A stretch of DNA of 64,000 bases, taken from Maea johnstoni. Its lineage: Eukaryota > Annelida > Polychaeta > Spionida > Magelonidae. Both the position numbers and the translations under genes were made by a program. The notes beneath the pieces were generated by a model that was not told the origin of the DNA, made no database searches, and saw only the letters and a program-made list of their open reading frames with translations. The number at the start of each line of letters is the position of its first letter. Position 1 is the first letter of the stretch. Shown in pieces: positions 50,173 to 61,689 of this stretch. The DNA lies in contig OZ012694.1 of assembly GCA_963942565.1 (NCBI GenBank), forward strand, positions 30,023,801 to 30,087,800. Reading direction: 5' to 3'.

Positions 50173-50884
50173 TAGTCCGGCGGCAGAGGGGGTATACGTG
50201 GAAGTGTGGTACATATGAAATGTTTTGGTGGATTTTGGTTATTTAGGATGTCCTCACCCAAAAACTGCGCGATGCCACTCTGGCATCCTTGAGCATTTTT
50301 TTTTACAGCCGTTTTAAAAATACTATATGGAAGTCTCATACTGCATCCCTATTGGAATTGGGAAAAACGCCAATGCCCCCACTCAGTACAACAGAACTTA
50401 TATTTTCACAATACTGGTATCTAGTTACTTCTAATTAGATATATTTCAAGTTACATTAAATGGTTTTTGAAAAAAGTTGAATAATTGGGTCACCAGAGGT
50501 CAAAAGGTCACATTTGCCTATTTTCCCCCATTTTTTCTTGAAATCAACAACTTTTTTGTTTTTTTATGAATAATCACTACTAACATATCATCATATGTCA
50601 TATACCACTGGATAGTATAGTCTTCCAGCAATAATTTAAGACCAAAAGCAGATTTCTAGACAAAAAATTCAAGGAGTTTTGACCGTTTGGCTAACCCTAC
50701 CCCCAAAATCAGAAAATACAGAAAAATAGTGAAAAATACAAAATAATATGGATAAAATACATACAAATACAACCTTTGCTTCAAACAGTCATATTTATGA
50801 TCACTATTAAGTACATATGTTTTTTTATAGTTCAGTAGTATAACTGGGTCGTCACAGGTCGATAAGGTCAAGTTTACCCTGATT
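50173..50884 (+). repeat. Ac3 left terminal inverted repeat
   Basis: Pairs with 56322-57032. It carries two clusters of three GGTCA-type words and a cctacccccaaaatcagaaa subterminal motif akin to tacccctacccctatt in Ac1 and Ac2. Confidence 0.9.
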
Positions 50885-51152
50885 TTCATAAATCTGGAAA
50901 AATAACATTTATTGGAAACTAAAATAGAGGTAATGAAATACTTTGGCTAAGAAAATTAAAAATACATCTACACATCAAATAAAAACAGGAGGTAATAAGT
51001 GGTCATACACTGGAGCATTGTGAACCATGATCTTATGCAGTTTAGTACTTTGTGTCACCACCAGATGGCAGGTCAGCATGTTAAAGTGAAAGTGAAACTG
51101 AATCCATGCAGAGGAGATAGCACAGGAGGAGCTCAAGAGTAAAACCTGCAAG

Positions 51153-51677
51153 GTAAGATTTATACCTAAAACATTACTTGCCCAGGTTACTGGGATAGCT
51201 TAAAATATGATATGGTGAATCAGGACTGTGCCTTCCTCTTAGAGGTGAGATAGTTTTCATTGGAATAAGGAATAACAGTAGAGGTGAGGCAAATGCCAAT
51301 TGGGTCTGATGGCTATAGATAATAATACAGTGATAGATTGCTTTTAGTAATACTGTGTGTCCGGAATCAAAATCCTAAAGAGATAACTGATCAGGGGTCA
51401 GCGTTAGCACTAGCCCTGTAGCATGGGGCAAGTATGAATTTCAAATATGGCTGTCTAGCAAGTGGATTTGATTTCAAACATTTCATTATTGAACATGGAC
51501 ATTTCGTAGGGGTGAGTAAAATTGTTGCAGGTCTAGTAGAAATAAATGGTCATTAGCCCTGGGGAACAAAGAGCTACAGAAGTTGATGCTGGGCCCTGCT
51601 GACGCAAGTTATATTTTTTTTGACACACTTTAACTTAAAACCATCATAGTAAATTGGTGCTCATTGTGATTTTACAG
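51153..51677 (+). other. Possible 5' UTR intron of the Ac3 transposase gene
   Basis: CTGCAAG|GTAAGAT at 51152/51153 is a consensus donor, and gattTTACAG ending at 51677 a fair acceptor 15 bases before the ATG. Splicing would remove a 525-base leader. Inferred from splice-site consensus only. Confidence 0.45.
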
Positions 51678-51692
51678 GTCGCACCTGCTGCC

Positions 51693-54600
51693 ATGTCAAA
51701 GTCAGGGTGTGTGTTCCCACAATGTGAGAAAAAGGAAGATCTCTCTACCATAGGGAGTCAAAGGATAGCAAGTATCATAGCAGCCAGCAAAGCTAGGGGT
51801 GATAGTGTACATCTCTCCTTGGAGAAAGACCTGCAGGAAAATCAAGATCTGCAGATACAATGTCACCGAACATGTGTATCAACATATACCTCCAAGCATC
51901 ATATCAGCCGAGCAATGAAAAGATGTGGAATTACTCAAGAAAGGTCACACAGTGCACCACCAGCCAGAAAAAGGAGATCCGAAGGGCTACATTTTGAATT
52001 CAAAAAACATTGCATCTTTTGTGAGGAAGAGTGTTTGCCAAGAAATAAAAAGAACCCATCAAGATGGCGAGAAGTGATTCCATGTCGAACTGTCGATGTG
52101 CCAGGAGGAAAAACACTCAAGGATAGAATTCTTGACAAATGTGCTGAAAGAGGAGATGCACTAGCCAGTGAGGTTAGAATACGTATCCTGGGTGCACCGA
52201 GTGACCTTCATGCTGCAGACGCCCAATACCACAAGGACTGTTACTATAAATTCATGCCAGCCCGTAATGTACAAGCAGCAAAAGAGAGGCATGAGAGTGA
52301 TTACAGTGATAACTTTAAAAATCTTATTGATTGCATGAATAATGAGCCAAATCATGTGTGGACGACGGTAGAATTACATCAAAGATACAAGGCCCTTGGG
52401 GAAGAGACTCTGACTCGTAAGCAGCTTGTTTCAAAGATTCAGGATCACTTTGGTGAGAGCTTGGTTAAGCTTGATATTTCAGGATGTGCTAGTCTTTTGT
52501 GCTTCAGGGATCATCTGCCTGGATACTTACCTCTGATAAAAGTAAACAATTCTGAAGAAACTGTGGTTAATGCTAAAATCAAGGATAAGATTGTTTCAGA
52601 GTGCATGAAGTTGCCAAAGATGGATGACTATGATATTGGCCAGTTTGTAAAGTCCAAGGTCGTAGAGTGCACAAGTCCTACACTTTTGAGTCTTGTTTCT
52701 TGTCTGGTATCAGGAGGAGAAATCACAAGGGTGTCAACAACTCTTGCACAATCCATTCAGTCCCATATAACACATTCTTATAATCAAACAACACTAGGAC
52801 TGGCTGTGAAATTGCACCATAAATTTGGCTCAAAGGAACTCATTACACTGCTTCATGCTTATGGAATCACAAGCTCATATGATGAGATTGTTAGATTTAG
52901 GAAATCAGTGGCTACATATACTGCAAATCAGCCATACACATTCAGAGGCCTGAAGACAAATGGAGGCACAATTGGATCATGGGTTGATAACTATGATTTG
53001 AATGTCTTTACACCCAATGGCTGTAGAGAAACCCATGCCTTGGCTATTGAGCTGACACAGCATCCACTAGAATGCGATAACGAGGATGATCCGATGGAGA
53101 GTGTGGTGATTCCCAGATTAAGCAAAGAAGCAATTAGTGACATAAAACTCAGTGAACTATCTGCAATAGATCTTCAGCATTATCAAGGGCCAAAGAACCC
53201 TAAACCACCTATCACCTGTACCCATGATGGTATTCCATATCCTGAGGCTGTGAAAAGAATGGAGGATCTTAAGGAGGCACTGAAAGCTGATGTTGATTGG
53301 CTGAATAGTATCATACATAGTCACGATGATGGTGAGGAGCCCACAGAGTGGTCTGGATTCATGTGCCATTTAGCAAGGGAAAAGGGGTTTGTTTCCAAGG
53401 CAACTAGGTATGTTTTTGGTCCACTTATAGATGCACCACCTAGTCATCCTGACACGGTCTTGACAAGCTTGATGTACATAGAGCGGTTTGTGAGGTCACA
53501 TGGTCAAAGATATGTTCACGTGGTTGCTGACCTTCAATTATTCAAGACAGCCATTCAAATTAAATGGTCTAATCCAGTGAGGTGGAAATTCTTGATAATC
53601 AGACCTGGTGGGATGCATACACTGATGTCGTAGCTTGGCTGTATTGGGAAACTGATGAAAGGATCTGGACTTGAGGAGGTGTTGAGTGCAGCTTACAAGG
53701 GTTTGACAGGTGTTCTCAATGGGAAGGCCTGGCCAAAGGCCCTGAGAGCTTTTCGAATGGTTGTGACAGAGCTTCTGAGAGCCTGTTTAGAGAAAGGAAA
53801 AGCTACAGCTGAAGCTATAGAAGAAGAGCTACAGTCAGCATGCTCATCAAAAACAGCCCAGCTCTGGATTGATTGTCTAATCTACCCCGTGATCCTGGCA
53901 CATTTGTTTGTCAGGGCAGAGAGAGAAGGCAACTTTGTATTGCACATGTACTGCTTGACCAAAATGCTGCCATATTTCTTTGCTGCTGGCCACTGGAATT
54001 ATGCCAGATATATAACCTACCATGTTATGGAGTTCCAAACACAGCTTGATGAAGAAGCACTGGCAATGTTCCACTTGGGCCATCATGTCTGCAGGCACAG
54101 GACTGGTAGTTGGAATGCTGTCTTCTCAGATCAGTTTGGAGAGCAAACGTACATTCGGTACGGCAAAGCTTAAGGTGGACTTGTTGGCCTAACTCTTTCA
54201 CAAGATCAGGTGACTGGTTGGATTCTGTCCTATCATCTGTGCAACACTCTGTCTTTAGCAATGGATAACATGTTCCAGGTTGATGAAGATGAGGAGTATG
54301 AGAAAGGAACAGACAAGCACAAGGAGGAGGGAAAGAGAAGAAAAATTCTTGATCAAGAGGACAGAAAGAAAATACGGCAGGAACTGGCAAAATATCCTCA
54401 CCCCCTCCAGCTTGGGGAACCTGAAGTGCTACTGAATATTGCAAATGGTCATGTTGCTGGTGAAAAGGTTAATGTACATGATGCACTAGCAATTGGAGAG
54501 CGCATGTCAGCAGAATTCAAAGGTACACTGCCATCAGGTTTTTACAGCCCCATTCACTCCAAAGTAGTTACCATGGAGACTATGAAGAAAGGAGTGAAAA

Positions 54601-56012
54601 TCGGTGAAAAGATGACTTACGATATGGAGCAGTTATATGGCCGATTTCTCATTGTCTCGCAGACGAGAGATGTTACTTTGGAGAATATGTTATCCTTTGA
54701 GCTTGCACCACTTCCATCGGCAATCTTTGATGACTATGGAAGTCTCAGAAAGAGTACCAAATCCACACTTCTGCATGCACCTGCAGTCTGGCATGAAGAC
54801 ATGAATGAGCCTGACATCCAGGTAATTGATGGGAATGAAATGTTGTATCGGATAACATGGCCAAAGATTGGGACAGTAAAGAACCTTTTGCAGAATTTCA
54901 CAAGGGCAGTAGAAAAAAAAGAGCATGATGTGATAGTTGTGTTTGATAGGTATGTGGAGGGATCCATCAAAACTCATGAGCGTCTCAGAAGGGCAGGTAC
55001 GACAGTTTGCCCTACTCTCAGCCTCACTCTAGATATGTGTCTTCCAGGAAGGGATATAATCATGAAGAGTGACCACAACAAGAGGGAACTCATAAACGTC
55101 ATCTGCTCAGCTAATGAGTCTAGAAATGTGGCCATGATGAATGAAGAGAACAGCGAGTATAAGCATGAAGAGGCAGACTGTAACATCATCAGCTACGTTA
55201 AGTATCTCATTATCAAAGGCCATAAGCATATACAAGTGGTGGCTGATGACACAGACATTTTCACTCTGTTGGTATACTTCTGCTGGAAGTGGCAATACTC
55301 AGCTCAGATATCAATGAAAAAGTCTGATGGGCGAGTGGTTGACATCACTGCTACAGCAGAGAACCTTGGATGCAAGTATTTCCAGCTCCTTGCACTACAT
55401 GCCATCACAGGATGTGACACTGTGAGCTATTTCTTTGGTAAAGGAAAGGTCTCAGCAGTGTCAATCATGATGAAACATGACATTGATCTGGAGATAATTG
55501 GAATTCCAGATGCAGAACTTTCTGATGTTATTGCTGCTGGGCGCAAGTTCATCAGCATATTATACAAGGAGAAAGTGAGCACTACCTCTATGAACAAAAT
55601 AAGATACACAATATTCACAAGCAAGAGAGACACACCTAAAATCAAAAGCCTGCCACCTACTGACCCAGCCTTAGATGAGCATATCAAACGTGCACACCTC
55701 CAAACCATGCTGTGGAAATCGGCAGACGAGAAGGATCCGCCCATTGTTGATGTATGTGCATTTGGGTGGGAAATTAAGGATGGCATACCCGTTCCATGCA
55801 CCGGTGTTTCTGAGGTAGCTCCATCAGAACTTATGAAAGTAATCGCATGTGGCTGTAGTGCTAAGAATGCCTGCTCCAGGCACAATTGCTCATGTCACTC
55901 AGCCGGATTACCCTGCACCTCATTTTGCATGTGTTTGGCACAGGAAAGCTGTTATAATCCTCATACAAAGCAAGATGAGGATTCTGAGAGTGAGGATAGT
56001 GAGCAGGAATAA
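51693..56012 (+). pseudogene. Ac3 transposase with XPG-like nuclease and CXC domain, two nonsense codons
   Basis: One frame from ATG 51693 to TAA 56010-56012, broken by TAG at 53631-53633 (codon 647) and TAA at 54171-54173 (codon 827). Order of parts: N-terminal Cys/His-rich zinc-binding-like region (CVFPQCEKK, CIFCEEEC, AADAQYHKDCYYKF; codons 5-210); a middle part; a DDE-like core with VVADLQLFKTAIQIKW and RPGGMHTLM near codons 607-646, continuing as KGSGLEEVLSA; an XPG/FEN-like region with EEADCN (about 1159), VADDTDIFTLL (about 1183) and HAITGCDTVSYFFGKGK (about 1240); and a tesmin-type CXC domain (about 1385-1425; CGCSAKNACSRHNCSC, LPCTSFCMC) before an acidic tail. It would cut and join DNA at the element ends. 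With two stops this copy is inactive or makes shortened proteins. Confidence 0.8.
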
Positions 56013-56321
56013 CTTATTTATATGTTGGAGACTGCTGCATGTGGTTACACCAGACACATTTAATCTCTGTACACTTTGGGATAATTTTACCCTGCTGATT
56101 TCGGCTACATGTAAAAAAAATCAGGTATGTCTTTATTAACAGGCCTATTTATAACATTATATTGGGAAAATCAGATACAAACAGATCAGGAGCATGGTTT
56201 TAGTCATGAATTGACTGGTAATGACATCAGTATCAGTTTGTAGACGACACATGAAATATTTAGTCTTATGACACTGCCAAGTGACCTCTGGAAAAATTGA
56301 AATACATTAAAATTATTGAAA

Positions 56322-57032
56322 TAAGGGTAAACTTGACCTTATTGACCTGTGACGACCCAGTTATACTACTGAACTATAAAAAAACATATGTACTTAATAG
56401 TGATCATAAATATGACTGATTGAAGCAAAGGTTGTATTTGTATGTATTTTATCCATATTATTTTGTATTTTTCACTATTTTTCTGTATTTTCTGATTTTG
56501 GGGGTAGGGTTAGCCAAACGGTCAAAACTCCTTGAATTTTTTGTCTAGAAATCTGCTTTTGGTCTTAAATTATTGCTGGAAGACTATACTATCCAGTGGT
56601 ATATGACATATGATGATATGTTAGTAGTGATTATTCATAAAAAAACAAAAAAGTTGTTGATTTCAAGAAAAAATGGGGGAAAATAGGCAAATGTGACCTT
56701 TTGACCTCTGGTGACCCAATTATTCAACTTTTTTCAAAAACCATTTATTGTAACTTGAAATATATCTAATTAGAAGTAACTAGATACCAGTATTGTGAAA
56801 ATATAAGTTCTGTTGTACTGAGTGGGGGCATTGGCGTTTTTCCCAATTCCAATAGGGATGCAGTATGAGACTTCCATATAGTATTTTTAAAACGGCTGTA
56901 AAAAAAAAATGCTCAAGGATGCCAGAGTGGCATCGCGCAGTTTCTGGGTGAGGACATCCTAAATAACCAAAATCCACCAAAACATTTCATATGTACCACA
57001 CTTCCACGTATACCCCCTCTGCCGCCGGACTA
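56322..57032 (-). repeat. Ac3 right terminal inverted repeat
   Basis: Reverse complement of 50173-50884 with only isolated substitutions (for example acattaaat against acaataaat). Confidence 0.9.
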
Positions 57033-57035
57033 TAT

Positions 57036-57960
57036 GCACCCAATGCTGGGGTTCGGGGTGAAATGGGCTGGTTCTTACCTATCCATAAGCAATGAATGAG
57101 CATCTCTAGGTTTCGCTGCTGACTTTCTCAGAGGAGTGAGGATAGACTTCCTAGTAAAGTCTTTAAATGGGCATTAGCACAGAATATCAGAAACACTTGG
57201 CCCAATAAGGGGTGAAAACAATTCAAGACTCTCGGTCTTCATAGGCTTACTGATGTAAACGATGTTGTTGCATTCCCAGAAATTGGGCAAGATCTAAGTG
57301 ATAAGCTTCTTAGTGACTGCAATCGTAAGTGGCACCCAACAATAGATAGAGAAACTAGCAACAAGTTAAGAACGTATAGGTTAATGAAGACAGTTCGTAT
57401 CAGAGCCTTATCTTGAGATGCCCATCTCTAGAAAAGAGAGGAAAACGCTGGCTCAAGTCAGGTGTAGAGTAGCTCCTTTAAGATTAGAAACAAGTCGCTG
57501 GGAGGAACGCAACAATATACAGATTCCTAGTGAAGAAAGAGTGTGTTGAAATTGTTTTAAAAATGGTTTTATTGAAACGGAAAATGAAGAACACTTTATT
57601 TTGCGCTTTCTGCACCCCAACCTCAAAGTACTCAGAGAAAACCTTTTGCTTAAGGCTTGCACAGTCTTGCCATCCTTTACTTATTTAAATGACCCTGATA
57701 AATGGTGTTCCTACTGTCCATCTGTGATATTATCTTTTTTAGTGCCAAAACCTGTTCTAAAATGCTAAACATCAGAACAGATGTGTCCCGGACTGATTTT
57801 ATATGAGTATTTCATTTTAACATTGCCTATTTCTCTTTGTTCATATTGTATGGTCTCTCAGAGGTCAAAGTTGACCATCCTTTGTTTTATCATGTCTTGT
57901 ATGTATTACTAGTATCTATCTATGGTGAGACCTCAATAAAACTTTCTTAGCTTATCTTAT
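57036..57960 (+). pseudogene. LINE-B, part 2 (3' of the Academ-like insertion)
   Basis: Continues part 1: the last codons before Ac3 read FLGFGRY and the first after it APNAGVRGEMGW, in frame once one TAT is counted. Further on it has the LINE C-terminal knuckle (VCxNCF...ETENEEHFILR) with stops in between, a stop near 57768, then a 3' UTR with caataaaac and an end at the cttatcttatctt words before the (CTA)n tract. Confidence 0.8.
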
Positions 57961-57963
57961 CTT

Positions 57964-57970
57964 GCTACTG

Positions 57971-58032
<62 letters not shown>
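57964..58032. repeat. (CTA)n microsatellite at the LINE-B 3' end
   Basis: About 22 triplets. The same triplet also borders the LINE's 5' limit. Confidence 0.95.
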
Positions 58033-58264
58033 GGCCTGCTCTGACAGCCTTGTGGTCTAAGGCGCCGCCACTGACTGCACGCTGTCTTTCACCACTGCCT
58101 GGGTTCGAATCCCGGCCTGGGCATGTGAGAAAAATGCCAGTGACCTGGGGCTGGGCGGTAGTTTTCGCCAGGTACTCCGGTTTCTTCCACTACTTACAGC
58201 TGGCTAGTCACGAATTAGCCACAATAGGCATAAATGTGACGAAAAACAAAATTCAAATTCAAAA

Positions 58265-58265
<1 letters not shown>
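58033..58265 (+). mobile_element. tRNA-derived SINE, full copy
   Basis: tRNA-like head with cagccttgtggtctaaggcg (A box) and gggttcgaatcccggcc (B box), then gcatgtgagaaaaatgccag, a central ggtactccggtttcttccac word found in SINEs of several marine invertebrates, ctggctagtcacgaattag, and an A-rich aattcaaattcaaaaa end. It interrupts a (CTA)n tract, which resumes at 58266. Confidence 0.8.
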
Positions 58266-58297
<32 letters not shown>

Positions 58298-58500
58298 GCA
58301 TGTACTTCTACTACTACGACTAGTGCAAAGAAGAATTGGAATTTTAGGAATAGACAATAATAATAACAATAATATTGATAATAATAATGATGATGATAAT
58401 GATAATAATAAAAATGGTTATAATAATAACAGCGATTATAATAGTAATGATGATAAAATGAAAATGATAATTATACTACTACTACTACTGCTGCTGCTGT
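58266..58500. repeat. (CTA)n and (AAT/GAT)n microsatellites
   Basis: (CTA)n at 58266-58298, mixed aat/gat/aac triplets at 58356-58473, then cta/ctg triplets to 58500. Confidence 0.9.
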
Positions 58501-59194
58501 TCTTACTACTACTACCTCAGCAACTGCAGTTGAGTGCACCACCTCTAAACCAAGCCAAAGAAACCCACTAAAACAGCTCTGAAGTCTTATGACGGGACAT
58601 TGGGGCAGCCCACTGTGGTGAGGCATACCCAACAACTTCACTCCTGCCCGCAGACCCCTTCGGTCCTGACCTTTCGATGAGTTATCCTGAGAGGTGGACC
58701 TAAAGGGGGACATAGGTGGGTACATCCCCTGTGGCCAATAGGAGAATATGGAATGGCTCCTTGAGATCGCGGACTCCCTTGGGAGTCAGCAGAATAGGAG
58801 AGCTAGGTTCCTGCCACCATCGTCAAGGGGGGAGTTTTACACCCCCACCCCACCCCATCCGAATTAGTGCAGTCTCTAGTAGCAACCACTATGCAGAGCT
58901 TGACAGCAGTCTATTGCAAACCAGAGGAGGCCCTGCTTGAGGGACTAGATGTATTGACTGGAAGTAAAATTATAACTAACTGTTGAAGACCTGACATTTA
59001 TTAAGCAACTTGAAGATATACATATGTCTTTCTTTCATTATAAACCATGCACAAATATAGCTTTTCAGGAATAACTTTTCAACTTACATTTTTGTTTTCA
59101 ATGAGGAGCCCAAAATCAACAAAGGATTTTTCCTATTTAAACAAAAAGAAAAAAAGTGGTCTCATTATGAATAGTAAATGTTGATGATATTTAC
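58501..59194. other. GC-richer stretch without a recognised gene
   Basis: 58520-58950 is clearly more GC-rich than its surroundings, with C/G runs (ttacacccccaccccacccc near 58834). It may be a transposon leader or an old repeat. No reading frame with a family motif. Confidence 0.35.
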
Positions 59195-59309
59195 CGGCCA
59201 TGCCACCTCCTGTACGTATTGGCTGGGAGTGTCCTATTGCTGCAATTGCCAGGAGAATAAGCGTCAGTTTGATCACCTCCATCTTCCCTCTTCACTCCAA
59301 GTGAATGTG
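59195..59309 (-). CDS. Candidate exon with a secretory signal peptide; possible alternative first exon of sulfite oxidase
   Basis: On the minus strand an acceptor-like tgattgtAG (59311-59310) is followed by a short leader and ATG 59282. The 29 codons begin MEVIKLTLILLAIAAIGHSQ, a classic signal peptide with a likely cleavage near GHS/Q. They end GGGMA plus one base at donor G|GTAAAT (59195/59194), phase 1. Sulfite oxidase exon 1 ends in the same phase with the same G|GTAAAT donor, and no other downstream exon is visible on this strand. Joining to exon 2 at 32404 would stay in frame and give a 520-residue protein entering the secretory route. It could instead belong to an unseen gene. Confidence 0.5.
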
Positions 59310-59311
59310 CT

Positions 59312-60420
59312 ACAATCATAAAACAAAGAAGACATTTGTAACAATTGAGGTTTTGATATTCATTTATTCATTTTATCTGTTGTGTGCAGGCTAATTATCG
59401 ACTAGTCATGCAGTTGCTTATGTTGGAGGAGGCTCGAGTACCTGGGACAAACCACCATCTAACCCCAAGTCATATCTACATGTAGCTTTCTTACGCAAGG
59501 GCGGATCCAGGATTAGAGAAGAGGGGCTTCCATTTAGTTCAAAAAAGTTACACTGGTCGCACCACTTACACTGATTTATGAAACCACTACCAGGGCCCAA
59601 ATGCAGAAAACAAATGGGTTCCATAAGAGCAGGTTTGGCAGTAGCCTGCGTACCAGGCTGTATTTAGATGTCGTCCCTTGTGGATAGGTGGCACTGGGAT
59701 ATGCTAGGTTACTGCCTGTGAACTGAATGGCCACAAGCCCTTATGTAGTTTAGATGCAGACGAAATTTTGTTTAAGATAAAATAAATCGAACTGACGCCT
59801 AGTAGCTAGGCAAGAGAAGATGGGCAGTTTCGACCCAAATCAACACAGGAAATGATAATTGTAAATATTTACTAGATGGTCATCTTTTGTCCTGCTTACA
59901 GCTCCATGTGATCTAAGTCACCTCAGAGACTTGACGATTTCATGTCTTTATGTCTCCTAGGATGGTCCCCTGACCAACATTATATTTGGTTGCCTGAACA
60001 CAAAATAGTGATATCTCATAACTGAATTGAAGAGAATATTCGTGCTCATAATGATAAAAATTGAGAGAGGAAAAAGCACTCATTTCCGATGTTTGTCCAA
60101 AAGTGGTGTGGTGGTGCAAAGTGTCTCTCCAGCATTACAGCTTCCTTTAGATTAGTAAGTTGAAAAGCATCATTTTACTTTTTGTAGTATTTGAGGTAGG
60201 TGATTTCACTCACCACCTGAACAGTTTTTAATCACTTCCTGTACAAATCAAGGTTGTTGGCATACACCAGGCAATGTGGTTTCTGTTTTTCATCCACTAC
60301 CTCATCTCATTAACAACCCTGATGTTTTCAGTCTGTGGAGGTAGGATAGGTTTGGGGGAAATTGCATTTACCCTATTTGACTGAATATGTGGCTTAAGGA
60401 TTAGGGATGTACAGTTGTTG
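59312..60420. other. Stretch without a recognised gene
   Basis: Holds repeat R5 copy 2 at 59640-59720 and an aagggcggatccaggatt word near 59498, also seen in reverse near 63790. Otherwise nothing supported. Confidence 0.45.
59640..59720 (+). repeat. Short interspersed repeat R5, copy 2
   Basis: See 30745-30830. Confidence 0.6.
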
Positions 60421-60424
60421 ATAA

Positions 60425-61110
60425 ATAGTTTATTGTCCAATCCAGATAATGACATTCATTACATACAATACACAAATGCTAAAAATCCGGCCAGCCACGA
60501 AGGCTTATAATGGACCAAATACAATCATAAATATACTTATAAATATTATCAAAACGACATTCATTATATACATTCTACGATATATTATCTAGTCAATCAT
60601 AACAATCGTATAGTGAGTCTTGTATATAAGGAGTTACTTCTTTTATACACAATTTTCTAATACCCATCTAAAATCGAGCCAGCCGAGTTTATGTCGACTG
60701 GAATAGGTAAACATGACTAGTAAGGTTTAATAACAATCAGTTGCTAGTTAACATTTGTGACCTCCTGTTGTACATCCTATTGAGACAAAATGATGCAGTT
60801 TTTAACAAATCCTCTGATTGAAAGATAACCTTAAGTTGCTCCAAATCAGGGAGTTATGTTAAAAAGGATATTGGTGATTGGCTAGTTGCAATATTGGATT
60901 TCTCAAATCGTCATAAAAAGGACATTTTAGAATAAAATGCACCTCGTCTTCCACATCCATATTTTGGTACAATATACAGAAACGATTTTCCCTTGGAATA
61001 TTTTTGTGGCGCCCTCTTTCAATTTCAAGGTTGGATGTGCCACATATTAGTTTTGCGACCACTGATCTGTGCGACCTTAATAGAGGTGTAGTCACTATGA
61101 CATCAGATTA
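60425..61110 (-). pseudogene. LINE-C 3' fragment
   Basis: On the minus strand 61095-60859 translates to LRSHRSVVAKLICGTSNLEI, then FCILYQN...EDEVHFILKCPFYDDLR, the C-terminal knuckle region of a LINE (C...C...H...C, with the second Cys apparently changed). The frame ends at 60859. An AT-rich 3' UTR follows, ending with aataaac near 60427. The rest of the LINE is missing; a poly-G MITE is inserted just upstream. Confidence 0.7.
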
Positions 61111-61169
61111 GAGTGGGAGACCACAAATAGCATAGAAGGTTCGGAGTTTACTAGTTTACAGTCGTGTAA

Positions 61170-61387
61170 GGGCTGTTCCATTTAAAAGTGTGGGTGGGGG
61201 GGGGGGGGGGAGGAACGGAAGATTTTCTTAGGGGGGGGGGGGGGGGTGGGAAGGGGTCGAATTTTGAACTATTTTACCCCCCTCCCCCCCTGAATTTTGA
61301 ATTTTGGTGGGGAGGGGGGGTACCGAATTTTGAATTTTTCTCGCCGGCCGCACCCAATTTTTTTTTTAATTTCGCAATTTTTTGGGT

Positions 61388-61479
<92 letters not shown>

Positions 61480-61689
61480 TATACATATATATATACTAGT
61501 ATATATATATAAATATAGGATTTTTATGGCTCGGGGGGGGGGGGGGGGGGGGGGGGGGAGAATTCTGAATTGCTTTACCCCCCCTCCCCCCCCGAATTCT
61601 GAACTATGGCCGGAAGGGGGGGGGGGGTGCCGAATTTATAATTAGCTTCCGTTCCTCCCCCCCCCCCACACTTTTAAATGGAACGGCCC
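61170..61689. mobile_element. Poly-G MITE with TAA duplication
   Basis: Starts GGGCTGTTCCATTTAAAAGT, followed by a G tract and aggaacggaag; ends with the near-perfect reverse complement (one C/T difference in the outer 20 bases). TAA at 61167-61169 and 61690-61692. The inside has repeated gaattttgaa and gaattctgaa words between G/C tracts and a (TA)n tract (61390-61512). A 3-bp TAA duplication with GGG ends fits PIF/Harbinger-type MITEs. Confidence 0.75.
61390..61512. repeat. (TA)n microsatellite
   Basis: About 120 bp of TA repeats inside the poly-G MITE. Confidence 0.95.

Larger units (their letters stand above)
50173..57032 (+). mobile_element. Academ-like DNA transposon Ac3 (nearly complete, 6.86 kb)
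   Basis: Ends TAGTCCGGCGGCAGAGGG and its reverse complement, flanked by a perfect 3-bp duplication TAT (50170-50172, 57033-57035). Terminal inverted repeats are about 712 bp (50173-50884 and 56322-57032) with only a handful of differences, so the insertion is young. Between them is a 5' leader with a possible intron and one transposase frame of 1,440 codons with two internal stops. Of the recorded superfamilies with 3-bp duplications, Academ fits best, because its proteins are known to carry an XPG-like nuclease. Inserted in LINE-B. The end type TAG..GGCGG and the CXC domain link it to Ac1 and Ac2, but it is a separate family. Confidence 0.85.

Noticed and set aside
51693-56012. Three separate genes in the Ac3 coding region
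   Set aside because: All three pieces are in the same frame and form one continuous protein order; the gaps are single stop codons.
61188-61645. Gly-rich and Tyr-Ile repeat open frames
   Set aside because: They arise from G tracts and the (TA)n run in a MITE.
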